This document shows, piece by piece, positions 42,046 through 50,924 of a DNA stretch of 64,000 bases. The notes under the pieces were generated by a model, which was given only the letters and a program-made list of their open reading frames with translations, was not told where the DNA came from and did no database searches. The position numbers and the translations under genes are program-made. The stretch is from Chromatiales bacterium (GTDB lineage Bacteria > Pseudomonadota > Gammaproteobacteria > Steroidobacterales > GCA-2729495). How positions within the stretch are numbered: the first letter of the stretch is position 1; each line of letters starts with the position of its first letter. The stretch spans positions 62,001 to 126,000 of the forward strand of contig JACKNI010000002.1 of NCBI GenBank assembly GCA_024234935.1, in the 5' to 3' direction.

Positions 42046-44239
42046 CACCAAGACGCAGCGGCAAGGTGCGCAATCTCTGCCCCGTTGCCGCAAACACCGC
42101 ATTGGCAACCGCAGGGGCGATCGGCGGCACGCCCGGCTCGCCCACACCGCTCGGCTCTGTACCCCCGGGCACGATGTGCACATCGATGGCTGGTGAGTCA
42201 GCCATGCGCAGCACGCGGTAGTCGTGGAAGTTGCTCTGCTGTACGGCGCCGTCCTTGATGCTGATCTCGCCATACAGCGCCGCAGACAGGCCAAACAGGA
42301 TCCCGCCCTCCATCTGCTGACGCACGATGTCAGGGTTGATCACCAGTCCGCAATCCACGGCACAGCTCACGCGATGCACGCGAATGGCGTCATCAGCGCC
42401 GATACTGATCTCTGCAACATGAGCAACGATGGTACCGAAGGCTTCCTGTATCGCGATTCCCCGGTGGCGGCCCGGAACCTGCGTGGCCCAGCCGGATTTC
42501 TCCAGCACCAGATCGAGTACGGCGAGGTGGCGCGGCGCCGCCGCCAGATAACGTCGGCGAAAGGCTGCGGGGTCCTGTCCAGCTGCAGCCGCGAGCTCGT
42601 CGATGAAACTCTCGATGACAAAAGCCGTATACGAGTGACCGACCGAGCGCCACAGCGTCACCGGAACGCCGGGGTTCCAGTCGGCCAGGTCGATCTGCAC
42701 ATTCGGAATCGCATAGGGCATGGATCGCGCGCCGGCACGCGCCGACTCCGAACCCCTGAAGCGATCGAGCAGGCTGGTGACGCCGTCACTGAAGCCGCCG
42801 GTTACGGATTGCGGCATCCACTCCGGTGCAAGCACGTCAAGCGCGACCGGAACAACCAGCCGGTTCAGGTTTGTGGCGACCAGTCGATGCTGCCAGGCCA
42901 GCGGCTCGCCGTCGGCATTCAGCGCGGCGCGCAGGCGATGCAGCGTCGCCTCGCGATAGAGACCTTGACGCATATCGTCTTCACGCGTCCACATCAGCTT
43001 CACGGGGCGCGTGGTGTGCCGCGCAATTTCCACCGCCTCGACGACATACTCCATGGTCGCACGCCGCCCGAAACCACCGCCGGCGTAGGTTGTATGCACC
43101 CGCACCTGCTCCCGGGGCAGCCCCGACATGTCGCAGATCACCTGGCGCACCATGTCGGGTCCCTGACTCGGCACCCAGGCCTCACATCCGCCGTCATGGA
43201 ACCAGATCGTGGCATTCATCGGCTCGAGCGTGGCGTGCGCCAGATAGGGCAGCCAGTACTCCGCCTCCACCAACCGCGCAGCGGCTTGCAGTGCCTGATC
43301 CGTATCGCCGTCATCACGCACCCGGTGCGTGTCGGCGGCATCGAGCTGCTTCCCCTGCTCCACCCGGATCGATGCGCTGCTGATGCCGGCGAGCGGACCC
43401 GTACTCCATTCAATGGTGAGCGCGTTCGCACCCTGTTGCGCATGCCAGAAAGTCTCGCCAAGCACGGCGACGCCGGTATGCACAGCCCGCACGTCAACGA
43501 TGCCCGGTAGCGCACGCGCCGCAGTCGCATCATGGCCAAGTGCTTGTGCAAGCAGACGCGGTGGGCGGGCGATCACGGCGACGAGCAGATCCGGGAGTTG
43601 CGTATCCACGCCGTATGTCGCGCGACCGGTGAGTTTCGGCAGGATATCCGGCCGCGGTACCGTGGTCCCGATCCACCGCCAGCGACCGGGCTCCCTGAGC
43701 GGCGCCTTGTCAGGCACCGGCAGGCGCGCCGCCGCTGTTGCAAGTTCGGCATAAGCCAGACGCCTGTTGCCGCGCCGGTCGATGACTCCCGCTGCACCAT
43801 CGGTATCGAGTGCGGCCACATCGGTCTGCCACTTGTTCGCGGCTGCCTGCAGCAGCATCTGCCGGGCCCGCGCACCGGTCTCCCGGATCGGCAGCCAGCG
43901 GGTGCGCGTGGTCTTGCTCTCGCCCGTCATTTGCAGCGGATCCTGGAACAGCGGATTGATCGCCGCTAAACGCAGCGTGATCTGCGCCGGCGACACATCG
44001 AGTTCCTCGGCCAGCAGGGTGGCGAAACCGGTCATCACACCCTGACCAAGTTCGGCCTTGTCGACCTGCAGAACGATGTCGCCCCCGGGCGTGATCTGCA
44101 GCCAGGCGTTCGGCGAGAGGTTACCGGGCGTTTCCGGCGCCGGCGTCCGGTTGCGGGCCGGGCGCAGCCAGGTCAGTGCGAGGCCACCACCGGCCAGCAC
44201 CGCCGTACTGATCAGCAGCTTGCGACGACTCAGGGACAT
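42041..44239 (-). CDS. Xanthine dehydrogenase-family molybdopterin-binding subunit (IorB-like)
   Basis: 732 residues. The N-terminus has a Tat-type twin arginine (SLSRRKLLISTAVLAGGGL), and the body has the isoquinoline 1-oxidoreductase beta-subunit layout: KAELGQGVMTGFATLLAEEL, TYAGGGFGRRATMEYVVEAV, the molybdenum-cofactor pocket and the catalytic Glu in GVGEPGVPPIAPAVANA near the C-terminus. The [2Fe-2S] partner subunit is not adjacent. The ATG is at the edge of a repeat copy, so no conventional ribosome site precedes it. Oxidoreductase substrate unknown. Confidence 0.85.
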   Translation of the reverse strand: MSLSRRKLLISTAVLAGGGLALTWLRPARNRTPAPETPGNLSPNAWLQITPGGDIVLQVDKAELGQGVMTGFATLLAEELDVSPAQITLRLAAINPLFQDPLQMTGESKTTRTRWLPIRETGARARQMLLQAAANKWQTDVAALDTDGAAGVIDRRGNRRLAYAELATAAARLPVPDKAPLREPGRWRWIGTTVPRPDILPKLTGRATYGVDTQLPDLLVAVIARPPRLLAQALGHDATAARALPGIVDVRAVHTGVAVLGETFWHAQQGANALTIEWSTGPLAGISSASIRVEQGKQLDAADTHRVRDDGDTDQALQAAARLVEAEYWLPYLAHATLEPMNATIWFHDGGCEAWVPSQGPDMVRQVICDMSGLPREQVRVHTTYAGGGFGRRATMEYVVEAVEIARHTTRPVKLMWTREDDMRQGLYREATLHRLRAALNADGEPLAWQHRLVATNLNRLVVPVALDVLAPEWMPQSVTGGFSDGVTSLLDRFRGSESARAGARSMPYAIPNVQIDLADWNPGVPVTLWRSVGHSYTAFVIESFIDELAAAAGQDPAAFRRRYLAAAPRHLAVLDLVLEKSGWATQVPGRHRGIAIQEAFGTIVAHVAEISIGADDAIRVHRVSCAVDCGLVINPDIVRQQMEGGILFGLSAALYGEISIKDGAVQQSNFHDYRVLRMADSPAIDVHIVPGGTEPSGVGEPGVPPIAPAVANAVFAATGQRLRTLPLRLGA

Positions 44240-44330
44240 GAAAAAGGTGCCAGATTTATTTTCATGGGAGGAAAGGAAAGGTAGCTCTTACGGAAAATAA
44301 ATCTGGCACCTTTTTATGGCACCTTTTTAT
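44240..44330. repeat. Inverted repeat pair (GGTGCC family), right of the molybdenum gene
   Basis: A forward copy at 44240-44263 (AGGTGCCAGATTTATTTT core) and a reverse copy at 44293-44316 face each other over a 29-base purine-rich spacer; a further partial GGCACC copy runs to 44330. The first copy touches the molybdenum gene's start codon, and the last ends four bases before the SDR stop. Same family as the cluster at 41896-42045. Confidence 0.85.
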
Positions 44331-44333
44331 GGG

Positions 44334-45143
44334 CTACCAGGGTATGGGCTTGCCATCGACATTGACCGGTACGCCCTTGTCCTCGAGTGTGAGCGCCGCA
44401 ACCATCGCGTAAAGTGCCGCCGCGCTGTCGGCCGGCGTCAGTTTGTCACCCTTGTAGCCGGACGCGACAAGCATATCCGTGTCGACCATGCCGGGGGCCA
44501 CAATGGCCACGATGATGCCGCGACTCCGCAGGTCGTTGCGCAGCGCACGCATGCCCATGTTCATGGCCGCCTTGCTCATCTGGTAGAAATAAAAGCGCGA
44601 CATCCGGGCCATGATTGTCAGCGAACCGAGCCCGCTGGTCATGCCGATGATCTTTTTCTGCTCGCTGGCAGCGACGTTCTCGACAAAGGCCTCGGACAGT
44701 TTCAGTGGTCCGTAGGCGTTGGTCTTCATGACTTCAACGAACATGTCCTGATCGAGGTTGCCAAACTGCTGCCTGGCAATTGGTTCACCGAGCCAGGCGG
44801 CATTGTTGAACAGCACATCGACGGGAACCCCGCGGTACTTTTCCGCAAGCTTGCCGATCTCCCTGAGATCGGTCACGTCGAGTTTCTCGACCAGGACCTT
44901 CGGATTGCCGGCGGCAAGTGCCTGCAGTTCCTTGGCCTTCGAAGGCGTGCGGCAGGTTGCAATCACGTTCCAGCCCTTTGCCGCGTACTCCTGCGCCAGG
45001 GCCAGGCCCACACCACGATTCGAACCGGTCAGCAGGATGGTCGGGCTGTCCGGATCCCGGACCTTTGCCGCGTGGAGCGGCGAGAACGCCAGCAGGGTCA
45101 GAACCAGTACGAGGCCGCAGCGGAGTTCTTTCGTATTCATCAA
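44334..45143 (-). CDS. Short-chain dehydrogenase/reductase with signal peptide
   Basis: 269 residues. A Sec-type signal peptide (GLVLVLTLLAFSPLHAA, cleavage near residue 26) precedes a complete classical SDR: TGSNRGVG for the cofactor, LFNNAAW, the Ser in GMTSGLG and the YQMSK catalytic pair. Cytosolic NAD(P) enzymes rarely carry signal peptides, so either it works in the periplasm or the N-terminus is an anchor. Substrate unknown. Confidence 0.85.
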   Translation of the reverse strand: MMNTKELRCGLVLVLTLLAFSPLHAAKVRDPDSPTILLTGSNRGVGLALAQEYAAKGWNVIATCRTPSKAKELQALAAGNPKVLVEKLDVTDLREIGKLAEKYRGVPVDVLFNNAAWLGEPIARQQFGNLDQDMFVEVMKTNAYGPLKLSEAFVENVAASEQKKIIGMTSGLGSLTIMARMSRFYFYQMSKAAMNMGMRALRNDLRSRGIIVAIVAPGMVDTDMLVASGYKGDKLTPADSAAALYAMVAALTLEDKGVPVNVDGKPIPW

Positions 45144-45229
45144 GTCTCCCGGATGATTTTGACGGGCTACAGAAAGCAGTCCTCAAATATACAAGCACCG
45201 CTGCGGAACAGGGCGGACCTGATTCGGGT

Positions 45230-46552
45230 TTAACCGCTGCGTGCCCGCGCACCGCCACCGCGGTTACCGCGATAGCGGTTCTGGCGCTGGCCCTGACCGG
45301 CACCCTGGCCATGACGCTGTCCGTCACGGTGCTGATGCGCCTGGTTACCGCGCGTGTCCTGCTCCGGCTGCGCGGGACGACCCGGACGCACCGGTGGCTC
45401 GGAAATCTTCGGCAACTGTGCACGCAGGAGCGGACGCCCCAGCAGGCGTTCGATGTCCTTGAGCTGCCCACGCTCGTCGGCCGATACCAGCGAGACCGCT
45501 ACACCACTGGCGCCGGCCCGGCCGGTGCGTCCGATGCGGTGCACGTAGTCCTCGGGAACATTCGGCAGTTCGTAATTGATGACACAGGGCAGCTGGTCGA
45601 TATCAAGGCCGCGCGATGCGACTTCGGTGGCCACCAGTGCCGTCACCTTCCCCTGCTTGAAATCATTCAGCGCCTTGGTACGCGCAGACTGGCTCTTGTT
45701 GCCATGAATGGCAGACGCGATGATGCCGTCGTCCTCCAGCTGCTTGGTCAGCCGGTTGGCGCCGTGCTTGGTGCGTGTAAAGACCAGCACCTGGCCCCAG
45801 TCATTGGTGCGGATCAGGTGCGACAGCAGCCGGCGCTTGTCTTCCTTGCGGATCTCGTGCACATGCTGCGTGACGCTGTCCACCGCAGCATTGCGGCGCG
45901 CGACCTCGATATTGACCGGCTGATGCAGAAAAGCCGCGGCCAGTGTGCGGATCTCCTCGCTGTAGGTGGCGGAGAACATCAGGTTCTGGCGTTTGGCCGG
46001 CAACAGCTTGAGTATCCGCTTGATGTCGTGAATGAAGCCCATGTCGAGCATGCGGTCAGCTTCATCGAGAACGAGGATTTCTATCTTCGAAAGGTCGATG
46101 GTGCGCTGCTGCACATGGTCGAGCAGACGGCCCGGCGTGGCGACAACGATGTCGGTGCCACGGCGCAGGCTCTCCGCCTGTGGATTGAAACCCACACCGC
46201 CAAACACGACGGTGACGGCCATCGGCGTATAGCGGCCGTAAGTGCGCGCGCTTTCCGCCACCTGTGCAGCGAGCTCACGTGTGGGGACCAGCACCAGCGC
46301 ACGCGGTGCGCGCCAGCCATTGCGGCCCGCAGCGACGGGCGCTTCGCCGGGCTTTGGTGTGCCCAGCAACTGCAGGATCGGCAGGACAAAACCGGCCGTC
46401 TTGCCGGTTCCCGTCTGCGCACCGGCGAGCAGGTCGCGACCGGCCAGCACTTCGGGAATTGCGCGGGCCTGTACGGGCGTCGGTGTTTCGTAACCGCTAT
46501 CCGCAATGGCGCGCAACAGTTCGGGCTTCAACCCGAGCGTTTGAAATGACAT
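45230..46552 (-). CDS. rhlE: DEAD-box RNA helicase RhlE
   Basis: 440 residues. Motif set: Q-motif (MSFQTLGLKPELLRAI), AQTGTGKTAGF, PTRELAAQ, DEADRMLD, SAT, and HRIGRTGRAG, followed by a basic and glycine-rich C-terminal tail (RNRYRGNRGGGARARSG) for RNA binding. RhlE acts in ribosome assembly and RNA turnover. GAGAGGA precedes ATG 46552 at nine bases. The upstream 245-base gap to the DUF748 gene likely holds its promoter and leader. Confidence 0.93.
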   Translation of the reverse strand: MSFQTLGLKPELLRAIADSGYETPTPVQARAIPEVLAGRDLLAGAQTGTGKTAGFVLPILQLLGTPKPGEAPVAAGRNGWRAPRALVLVPTRELAAQVAESARTYGRYTPMAVTVVFGGVGFNPQAESLRRGTDIVVATPGRLLDHVQQRTIDLSKIEILVLDEADRMLDMGFIHDIKRILKLLPAKRQNLMFSATYSEEIRTLAAAFLHQPVNIEVARRNAAVDSVTQHVHEIRKEDKRRLLSHLIRTNDWGQVLVFTRTKHGANRLTKQLEDDGIIASAIHGNKSQSARTKALNDFKQGKVTALVATEVASRGLDIDQLPCVINYELPNVPEDYVHRIGRTGRAGASGVAVSLVSADERGQLKDIERLLGRPLLRAQLPKISEPPVRPGRPAQPEQDTRGNQAHQHRDGQRHGQGAGQGQRQNRYRGNRGGGARARSG

Positions 46553-46797
46553 CTTTGATTTTCCTCTCCAGCCTGCAGAGCGTCCCGTGTCATCGGGATA
46601 ATCCTCTGGTCCGGTAGAGGCAGGGTAATGGTCTCGGGTGTTTCCGGAGCGCTGCCGCAAGCGGCGATGCCGTGCGGAGTTCCAGTGCAAAAACTGCGAG
46701 ATAATGAACGAGCTGACCGGACGAAAGCTTGTTTAGCAGCGCGCACCATACACGAAGGGCGCCCGGTATCCAAGCAACCCGCCAGGGCTTGCCAGCC
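46553..46797. other. Intergenic region upstream of rhlE
   Basis: 245 bases between the DUF748 stop and the rhlE start, both on the minus strand. Presumably carries the rhlE promoter and a long 5' leader; no clear consensus promoter, repeat or riboswitch is visible to me. Confidence 0.35.
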
Positions 46798-49700
46798 TCA
46801 GCGCAGCGCAAGCTCCATGATCACCGCACCACTTTCTGCCCGGCCTTCAGCCGGCGACGTCAGGAACACCCTGCCCGGATCGATATCGGTATCACCGAGC
46901 AACTTCGCCTGTACCGCCTCGGCCCGCGCCCGGGCGAGCGCAAACAGATCGTCGTCCGTGATCTCGACATGCTGGCGCACCGCCTGCTCGAGCCGCGAGA
47001 TCATTGCCTCCGGTGTATCCGGTACGGGCGTTGCGCCCGCCGGCGGAGCCGGGGGCTCCGGCAGTTTCGCCTTCGCGCCATATGCCTTGCGGTATACGGC
47101 AGTCAGCTGGCGCAGGTAGTCTTCACGGTTGGCGCTGACCGCCGCAAAGTTCAAGCCGTCCGAGGGCTGCTTTCTGGCAATCAGCTCAGCCTTCCTGGCC
47201 GCCACGACATCACGCCTCAGCCGGGACTCGATGATCCCGGCAGCATCCGCCTCGCGGCTGAAGACCGCCGGCACATCGAGTTTCAGTCCCGGACGTTCAT
47301 CGAGCGCCTTCAGCAGCGAGTCCAGCTTCCGCTGTGCGGCTTCGTCGATTGTCGCCGTTCCCGCAGGGAAGCCGATGAGGTTCATGTCTTCACCGCCGCC
47401 AAAGAGATTTCCCAGCAGCGCAAAGGGCGCAGTGACCGCCTTGCTCAGCAGATTGACGAAGACCTTCCAGATGATCGGTCCGATGCGGAACTGCGGATCA
47501 TCAAGACTGCCGGCTACCGGCAAGTCGATATCGATGACGCCATTGCGGTCCTTGAGCAGGGCGACCGCGAGCTTGAGCGGCACGCCGATCGAATCCGGGC
47601 TTTCCACCTTGTCACCAAGTTCCAGCTGGTCGATGACAATCTTGTGGTCGGCCTGGAGCTTGCCCGCGTTCAGCTTGTAGTTGAGCTCGGCAGACAGCTT
47701 TCCGCGCCGGATCGTGTAACCCGCAAAGCGCCCCGAATAAGGCGTGAACGAAGCCATCTCGATATTGCGGAAGTTCATCGCCATGTCGAGCCAGGCCTCG
47801 GCGGCCAGCGGATTGACCTCGCCGCGGATGGTAACCGGCGAGAAGCGGTCGACCTGACCGTCGAGTTCCACCTTTGCGCGTGAGGCGGGGTCTGAAGACA
47901 GCCCGCTGATCGTGCCCTCGAGCTTGCCGATGCCGGTCGCGAAATTCGGCCGGATGCTCAGGTCCGCAAAGTTTGTCGAACCGTTCCTGATGCTGACGGT
48001 GCCGATCTGCATCGGGAACGGCGCCGGTTTCGGCTGCGCTGCAGACGGATTACTGACCACGACATCTGCCGTCTGCCCACCCAGCGTCGGCCCGCCCGCC
48101 GGCGTCGCAGTCGCTCCCGGACCAGCGAGAACCGCGGCTACATTGGTGTTGCCGTCGGGCGCAATGATCAGCCGCGCATATGGACCTTGCGCGCTGACCG
48201 TGCGGATGCGCAGGCTTTGGGGTGCGGACCGGTATCGCAAGCCGTCGAGTTGCAGCCGGTCCCATTTGATGAAATCTTCTTCGAGGACATTATCGACCGT
48301 GCGCAGGCCGCTGACCGTGACATCGGCTTCGACATCGAGTCTTGCCGTCGGCTCGGCCGGCACATAGGACAGCTTGCCCTTGAGCCCCAGCTCGCCGGAG
48401 ACCAGCGTCATGCTCGACTTTTTTGCTACCCAGGGCTGCAATACGCTCAGGTCGAAATCGGCCAGCTCTATATCTGCCTGTGCAGCCAGCGAGTCCATTG
48501 CCAGCACAGCTGCGGTGTGCAGCTTGCCTTTCTCGTTCACAGCGGTATCCACCGTCAGGTTCACGACGGCATCGGGCCGGGTACTGTAGTCGCTGACCGT
48601 GAAGCCGAGCGGTTTCAGATGCAGTACCGGGACCGGCTGCACCGAGCGGTCTTCGATGGTCACATCCAGATTGCTTGCGGCTATGGCGGGCAGACGCACT
48701 TCCCAGTCCTTGCGGGAGGACGCAGCCTGCGACGCGGGCTGCACGGCTGCCTTCGGGGTGGAGGCCGGCTCCTGCGCGGCCGATGGAGCAAGTGCCTGCG
48801 ATGGGGGGCCCGCAGCCTCCGGCGCTCCGCCGGCAAGCGCCGACAGGTTCAGCTCTCCGTCGGGCGTCAGCCAGGCAGACACGGTACCCCCGTCGATTGC
48901 CAGCGATGCAAACTCAAGTCGACGCTCTGCGAGCGACATCCGGCCACCGCTGGCAACCAGGCGGTCGAGCACCACATAGTCGTCCGGTTGACCTCGTGCG
49001 CGCAGCGCGACTTTCGCGATGGTGATTTCGCTATCCGCAAGCTCGACTTGCGCGCCATCTGCGGTATCCGCGTACTGGTAGCGGCCGCGCACCGCCAGGC
49101 TGCCGCGAGCAATCTCCAGCGGCAATGCATCGCCCGGAAGTGCCGCGATCTCCGGCAGCGGCAGGTCTGTCAGCTGGAACTCACCAACCGAGGCCAGCGG
49201 CGAAGCCTGCAGCGTCCCCTGCCAGGCGATCCGCCCGCTGCCGAATACATGCGCGTCAAGACGGTAACGGTCGGCACCGTCGCGAAAGGTCGTGAAGTCG
49301 CTCAGCCGGAACTCGACGGGATCGATATTCGCGACAAAGGCTTCAGCACGATCGAGATCGGTGACGCGAATCCGGCTCTTGCTGACCCGCAGGTCAGCCA
49401 CCATCAGGCGGGGCAGCGATTCGTGTTCGGCATCCGGTGACTTTGCAGACTGCAGATCAGCAAGGTTCAGCGCTCCACCGGGGCGCACGACAGCGTTGAC
49501 TGCCAGCCCGTCGACTGCGATCTCGCGAAAGGACAGTGCGCGATGCCACAGCGAATCCAGGTCCAGGTCCACGCGCAGCTGATCGAAGGCCACCAGCGGT
49601 CCGCCATCTGCATCCGGCAGGGCAAGCCCGTCAATTTCCAGGGCAAGGCTGAAGGGATTGAAACGGATCGCACCGATGGCGAGTTCGCGGCCGTATTCGG

Positions 49701-49851
49701 CCCTGACCGTGTCCTTGAGCAGGCCGTTCAGCAATCGCGGCACCGCGTAAAAGCCGAGCGCCGCGTACGCCGCGAGCAGCCCGGCAATTGCCAGCCAGAA
49801 CACCGGCCGGTTGAGAAAAGCGAATGGTTTCTTGCGCACGGCTTCGGGCAT
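46798..49851 (-). CDS. AsmA-like DUF748 family protein
   Basis: 1017 residues with one N-terminal membrane helix (FWLAIAGLLAAYAALGFYAVPRLL) and a long periplasmic beta-rich region, then a C-terminal domain. The order (VRAEYGRELAIGAIRFNPFSLALEIDGLALPDADG, repeated LRIRTV..., LNYKLNAGKLQADHKIVIDQLELG near residue 720) suits the DUF748/AsmA superfamily, thought to bridge membranes for lipid transport. A proline- and alanine-rich linker lies near residue 370. Start ATG 49851 follows AGAGGT. Confidence 0.88.
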   Translation of the reverse strand: MPEAVRKKPFAFLNRPVFWLAIAGLLAAYAALGFYAVPRLLNGLLKDTVRAEYGRELAIGAIRFNPFSLALEIDGLALPDADGGPLVAFDQLRVDLDLDSLWHRALSFREIAVDGLAVNAVVRPGGALNLADLQSAKSPDAEHESLPRLMVADLRVSKSRIRVTDLDRAEAFVANIDPVEFRLSDFTTFRDGADRYRLDAHVFGSGRIAWQGTLQASPLASVGEFQLTDLPLPEIAALPGDALPLEIARGSLAVRGRYQYADTADGAQVELADSEITIAKVALRARGQPDDYVVLDRLVASGGRMSLAERRLEFASLAIDGGTVSAWLTPDGELNLSALAGGAPEAAGPPSQALAPSAAQEPASTPKAAVQPASQAASSRKDWEVRLPAIAASNLDVTIEDRSVQPVPVLHLKPLGFTVSDYSTRPDAVVNLTVDTAVNEKGKLHTAAVLAMDSLAAQADIELADFDLSVLQPWVAKKSSMTLVSGELGLKGKLSYVPAEPTARLDVEADVTVSGLRTVDNVLEEDFIKWDRLQLDGLRYRSAPQSLRIRTVSAQGPYARLIIAPDGNTNVAAVLAGPGATATPAGGPTLGGQTADVVVSNPSAAQPKPAPFPMQIGTVSIRNGSTNFADLSIRPNFATGIGKLEGTISGLSSDPASRAKVELDGQVDRFSPVTIRGEVNPLAAEAWLDMAMNFRNIEMASFTPYSGRFAGYTIRRGKLSAELNYKLNAGKLQADHKIVIDQLELGDKVESPDSIGVPLKLAVALLKDRNGVIDIDLPVAGSLDDPQFRIGPIIWKVFVNLLSKAVTAPFALLGNLFGGGEDMNLIGFPAGTATIDEAAQRKLDSLLKALDERPGLKLDVPAVFSREADAAGIIESRLRRDVVAARKAELIARKQPSDGLNFAAVSANREDYLRQLTAVYRKAYGAKAKLPEPPAPPAGATPVPDTPEAMISRLEQAVRQHVEITDDDLFALARARAEAVQAKLLGDTDIDPGRVFLTSPAEGRAESGAVIMELALR

Positions 49852-49991
49852 GGCCGACCTCTTGAGGCCGATGATGCGTGATGCGTTGAACCTGTACAAC
49901 CGGCACCCTGATTAATGACGTTGCAAGCTCTCTCGGCGGGCACCGGTCCGGCATATACTCACGGCCGGTCGTAACCCATCGGAGATCTGTC

Positions 49992-50906
49992 ATGCGTCTG
50001 CATTTCATCGCCCTGCTCCTGATCGCCCCGGCCGCCTTCGGCCAGACAGAGCCGGGACACAGCTGGGACATCACGACCAGCATGGAAATGGGGGGCATGA
50101 AACTGCCCGGACAGAAGCAGCAGGTCTGCGTTGCGGACCGGGCCGAGGGGCCCGATGCGATGTCGGGCGACGACAAGCGCTGCACGATCAGCGATGTAAA
50201 GAGTTCGCCCGGGCGGTACAGCTACAAGGTCAACTGCCCGGATGGCTCGGGTACCGGCGAGATGACCTATCACGGCAAGGACAGCTATACCTCGAAAATG
50301 ACCATTACCGCCGACGGTGAAACGATGGTCATGGTGTCCGAGGGCAGGCGTGGCGGACCCTGTGACCCCAAACAGAAGAGCAAACAGGTTGCTGCCATGG
50401 AGGCGCAGGCCGCGGCCGGCATGCGGCAGTCATGTGGTGCAATGGCAGACGCCATGCTGCCGGCAGGCCTCACCAACAACAAGTGTGCGGCCAAGGACAA
50501 GCAGCAGCTCTGCACGAAGCTCAACACACAGGAAGGCTATCTGCTGGCCAGTGAGCGCCAGCCGAGCGGGGATCCGATGCTGGATTCCGGATTGCTCCCG
50601 GCAGTGGAAAAATACTGTGGCGTGGCAGCCGGGTCTACATTGACACGCCTGTGTGATGACGCGAACAAGCGCGAGGATTTCAGGTTCCTCGGCGCCCAGT
50701 GCCCGGCACTCGCGGCGCCCATTGCCCAGCGCGAATGCGCAGGCCGCAGCTTCAGCACGCCCCCAGCCGAGAAGTACCGGGATTTCTGCAACAGCTATGC
50801 GCGGGACATGATGCAGGGTAGTGGCGAAGCAGGCGGCGTCGCGCCGAAAGCGCAGGACGTACTGAAAGAAGGCGCCAAGCGGCTCAAGGGACTGTTCGGT
50901 CGCTAG
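49992..50906 (+). CDS. DUF3617 family secreted protein with cysteine-rich C-terminal part
   Basis: 304 residues. Signal peptide (FIALLLIAPAAFGQ). The first part is DUF3617 (GHSWDITTSMEMGGMKLPGQKQQVCV..., YKVNCPDGSGTGEMTYHGKDSYTSKMT). Residues after about 150 add a second region with many cysteines (SCGAMADAM, NKCAAKDKQQLCTKL, KYCGVAAG, LCDDANK, QCPAL, RECAGR, DFCNSY), likely disulfide-bonded. Function unknown. Divergent from the DUF748 gene. Confidence 0.78.
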   Translation: MRLHFIALLLIAPAAFGQTEPGHSWDITTSMEMGGMKLPGQKQQVCVADRAEGPDAMSGDDKRCTISDVKSSPGRYSYKVNCPDGSGTGEMTYHGKDSYTSKMTITADGETMVMVSEGRRGGPCDPKQKSKQVAAMEAQAAAGMRQSCGAMADAMLPAGLTNNKCAAKDKQQLCTKLNTQEGYLLASERQPSGDPMLDSGLLPAVEKYCGVAAGSTLTRLCDDANKREDFRFLGAQCPALAAPIAQRECAGRSFSTPPAEKYRDFCNSYARDMMQGSGEAGGVAPKAQDVLKEGAKRLKGLFGR

Positions 50907-50924
50907 ACCAGGGCTGCCTTGCTG

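Noticed and set aside
44918..46549. 543-codon plus-strand frame across the SDR and rhlE genes
   Set aside because: It is antisense to two genes with complete motif sets; no recognisable domain.
48187..49440. 417-codon plus-strand frame within the DUF748 gene
   Set aside because: Arginine- and glutamine-rich antisense shadow without motifs.
49940..49991. TATACT at 49954 as the promoter of the DUF3617 gene
   Set aside because: The hexamer is good but no acceptable -35 lies at 16-18 bases, so I did not call it.
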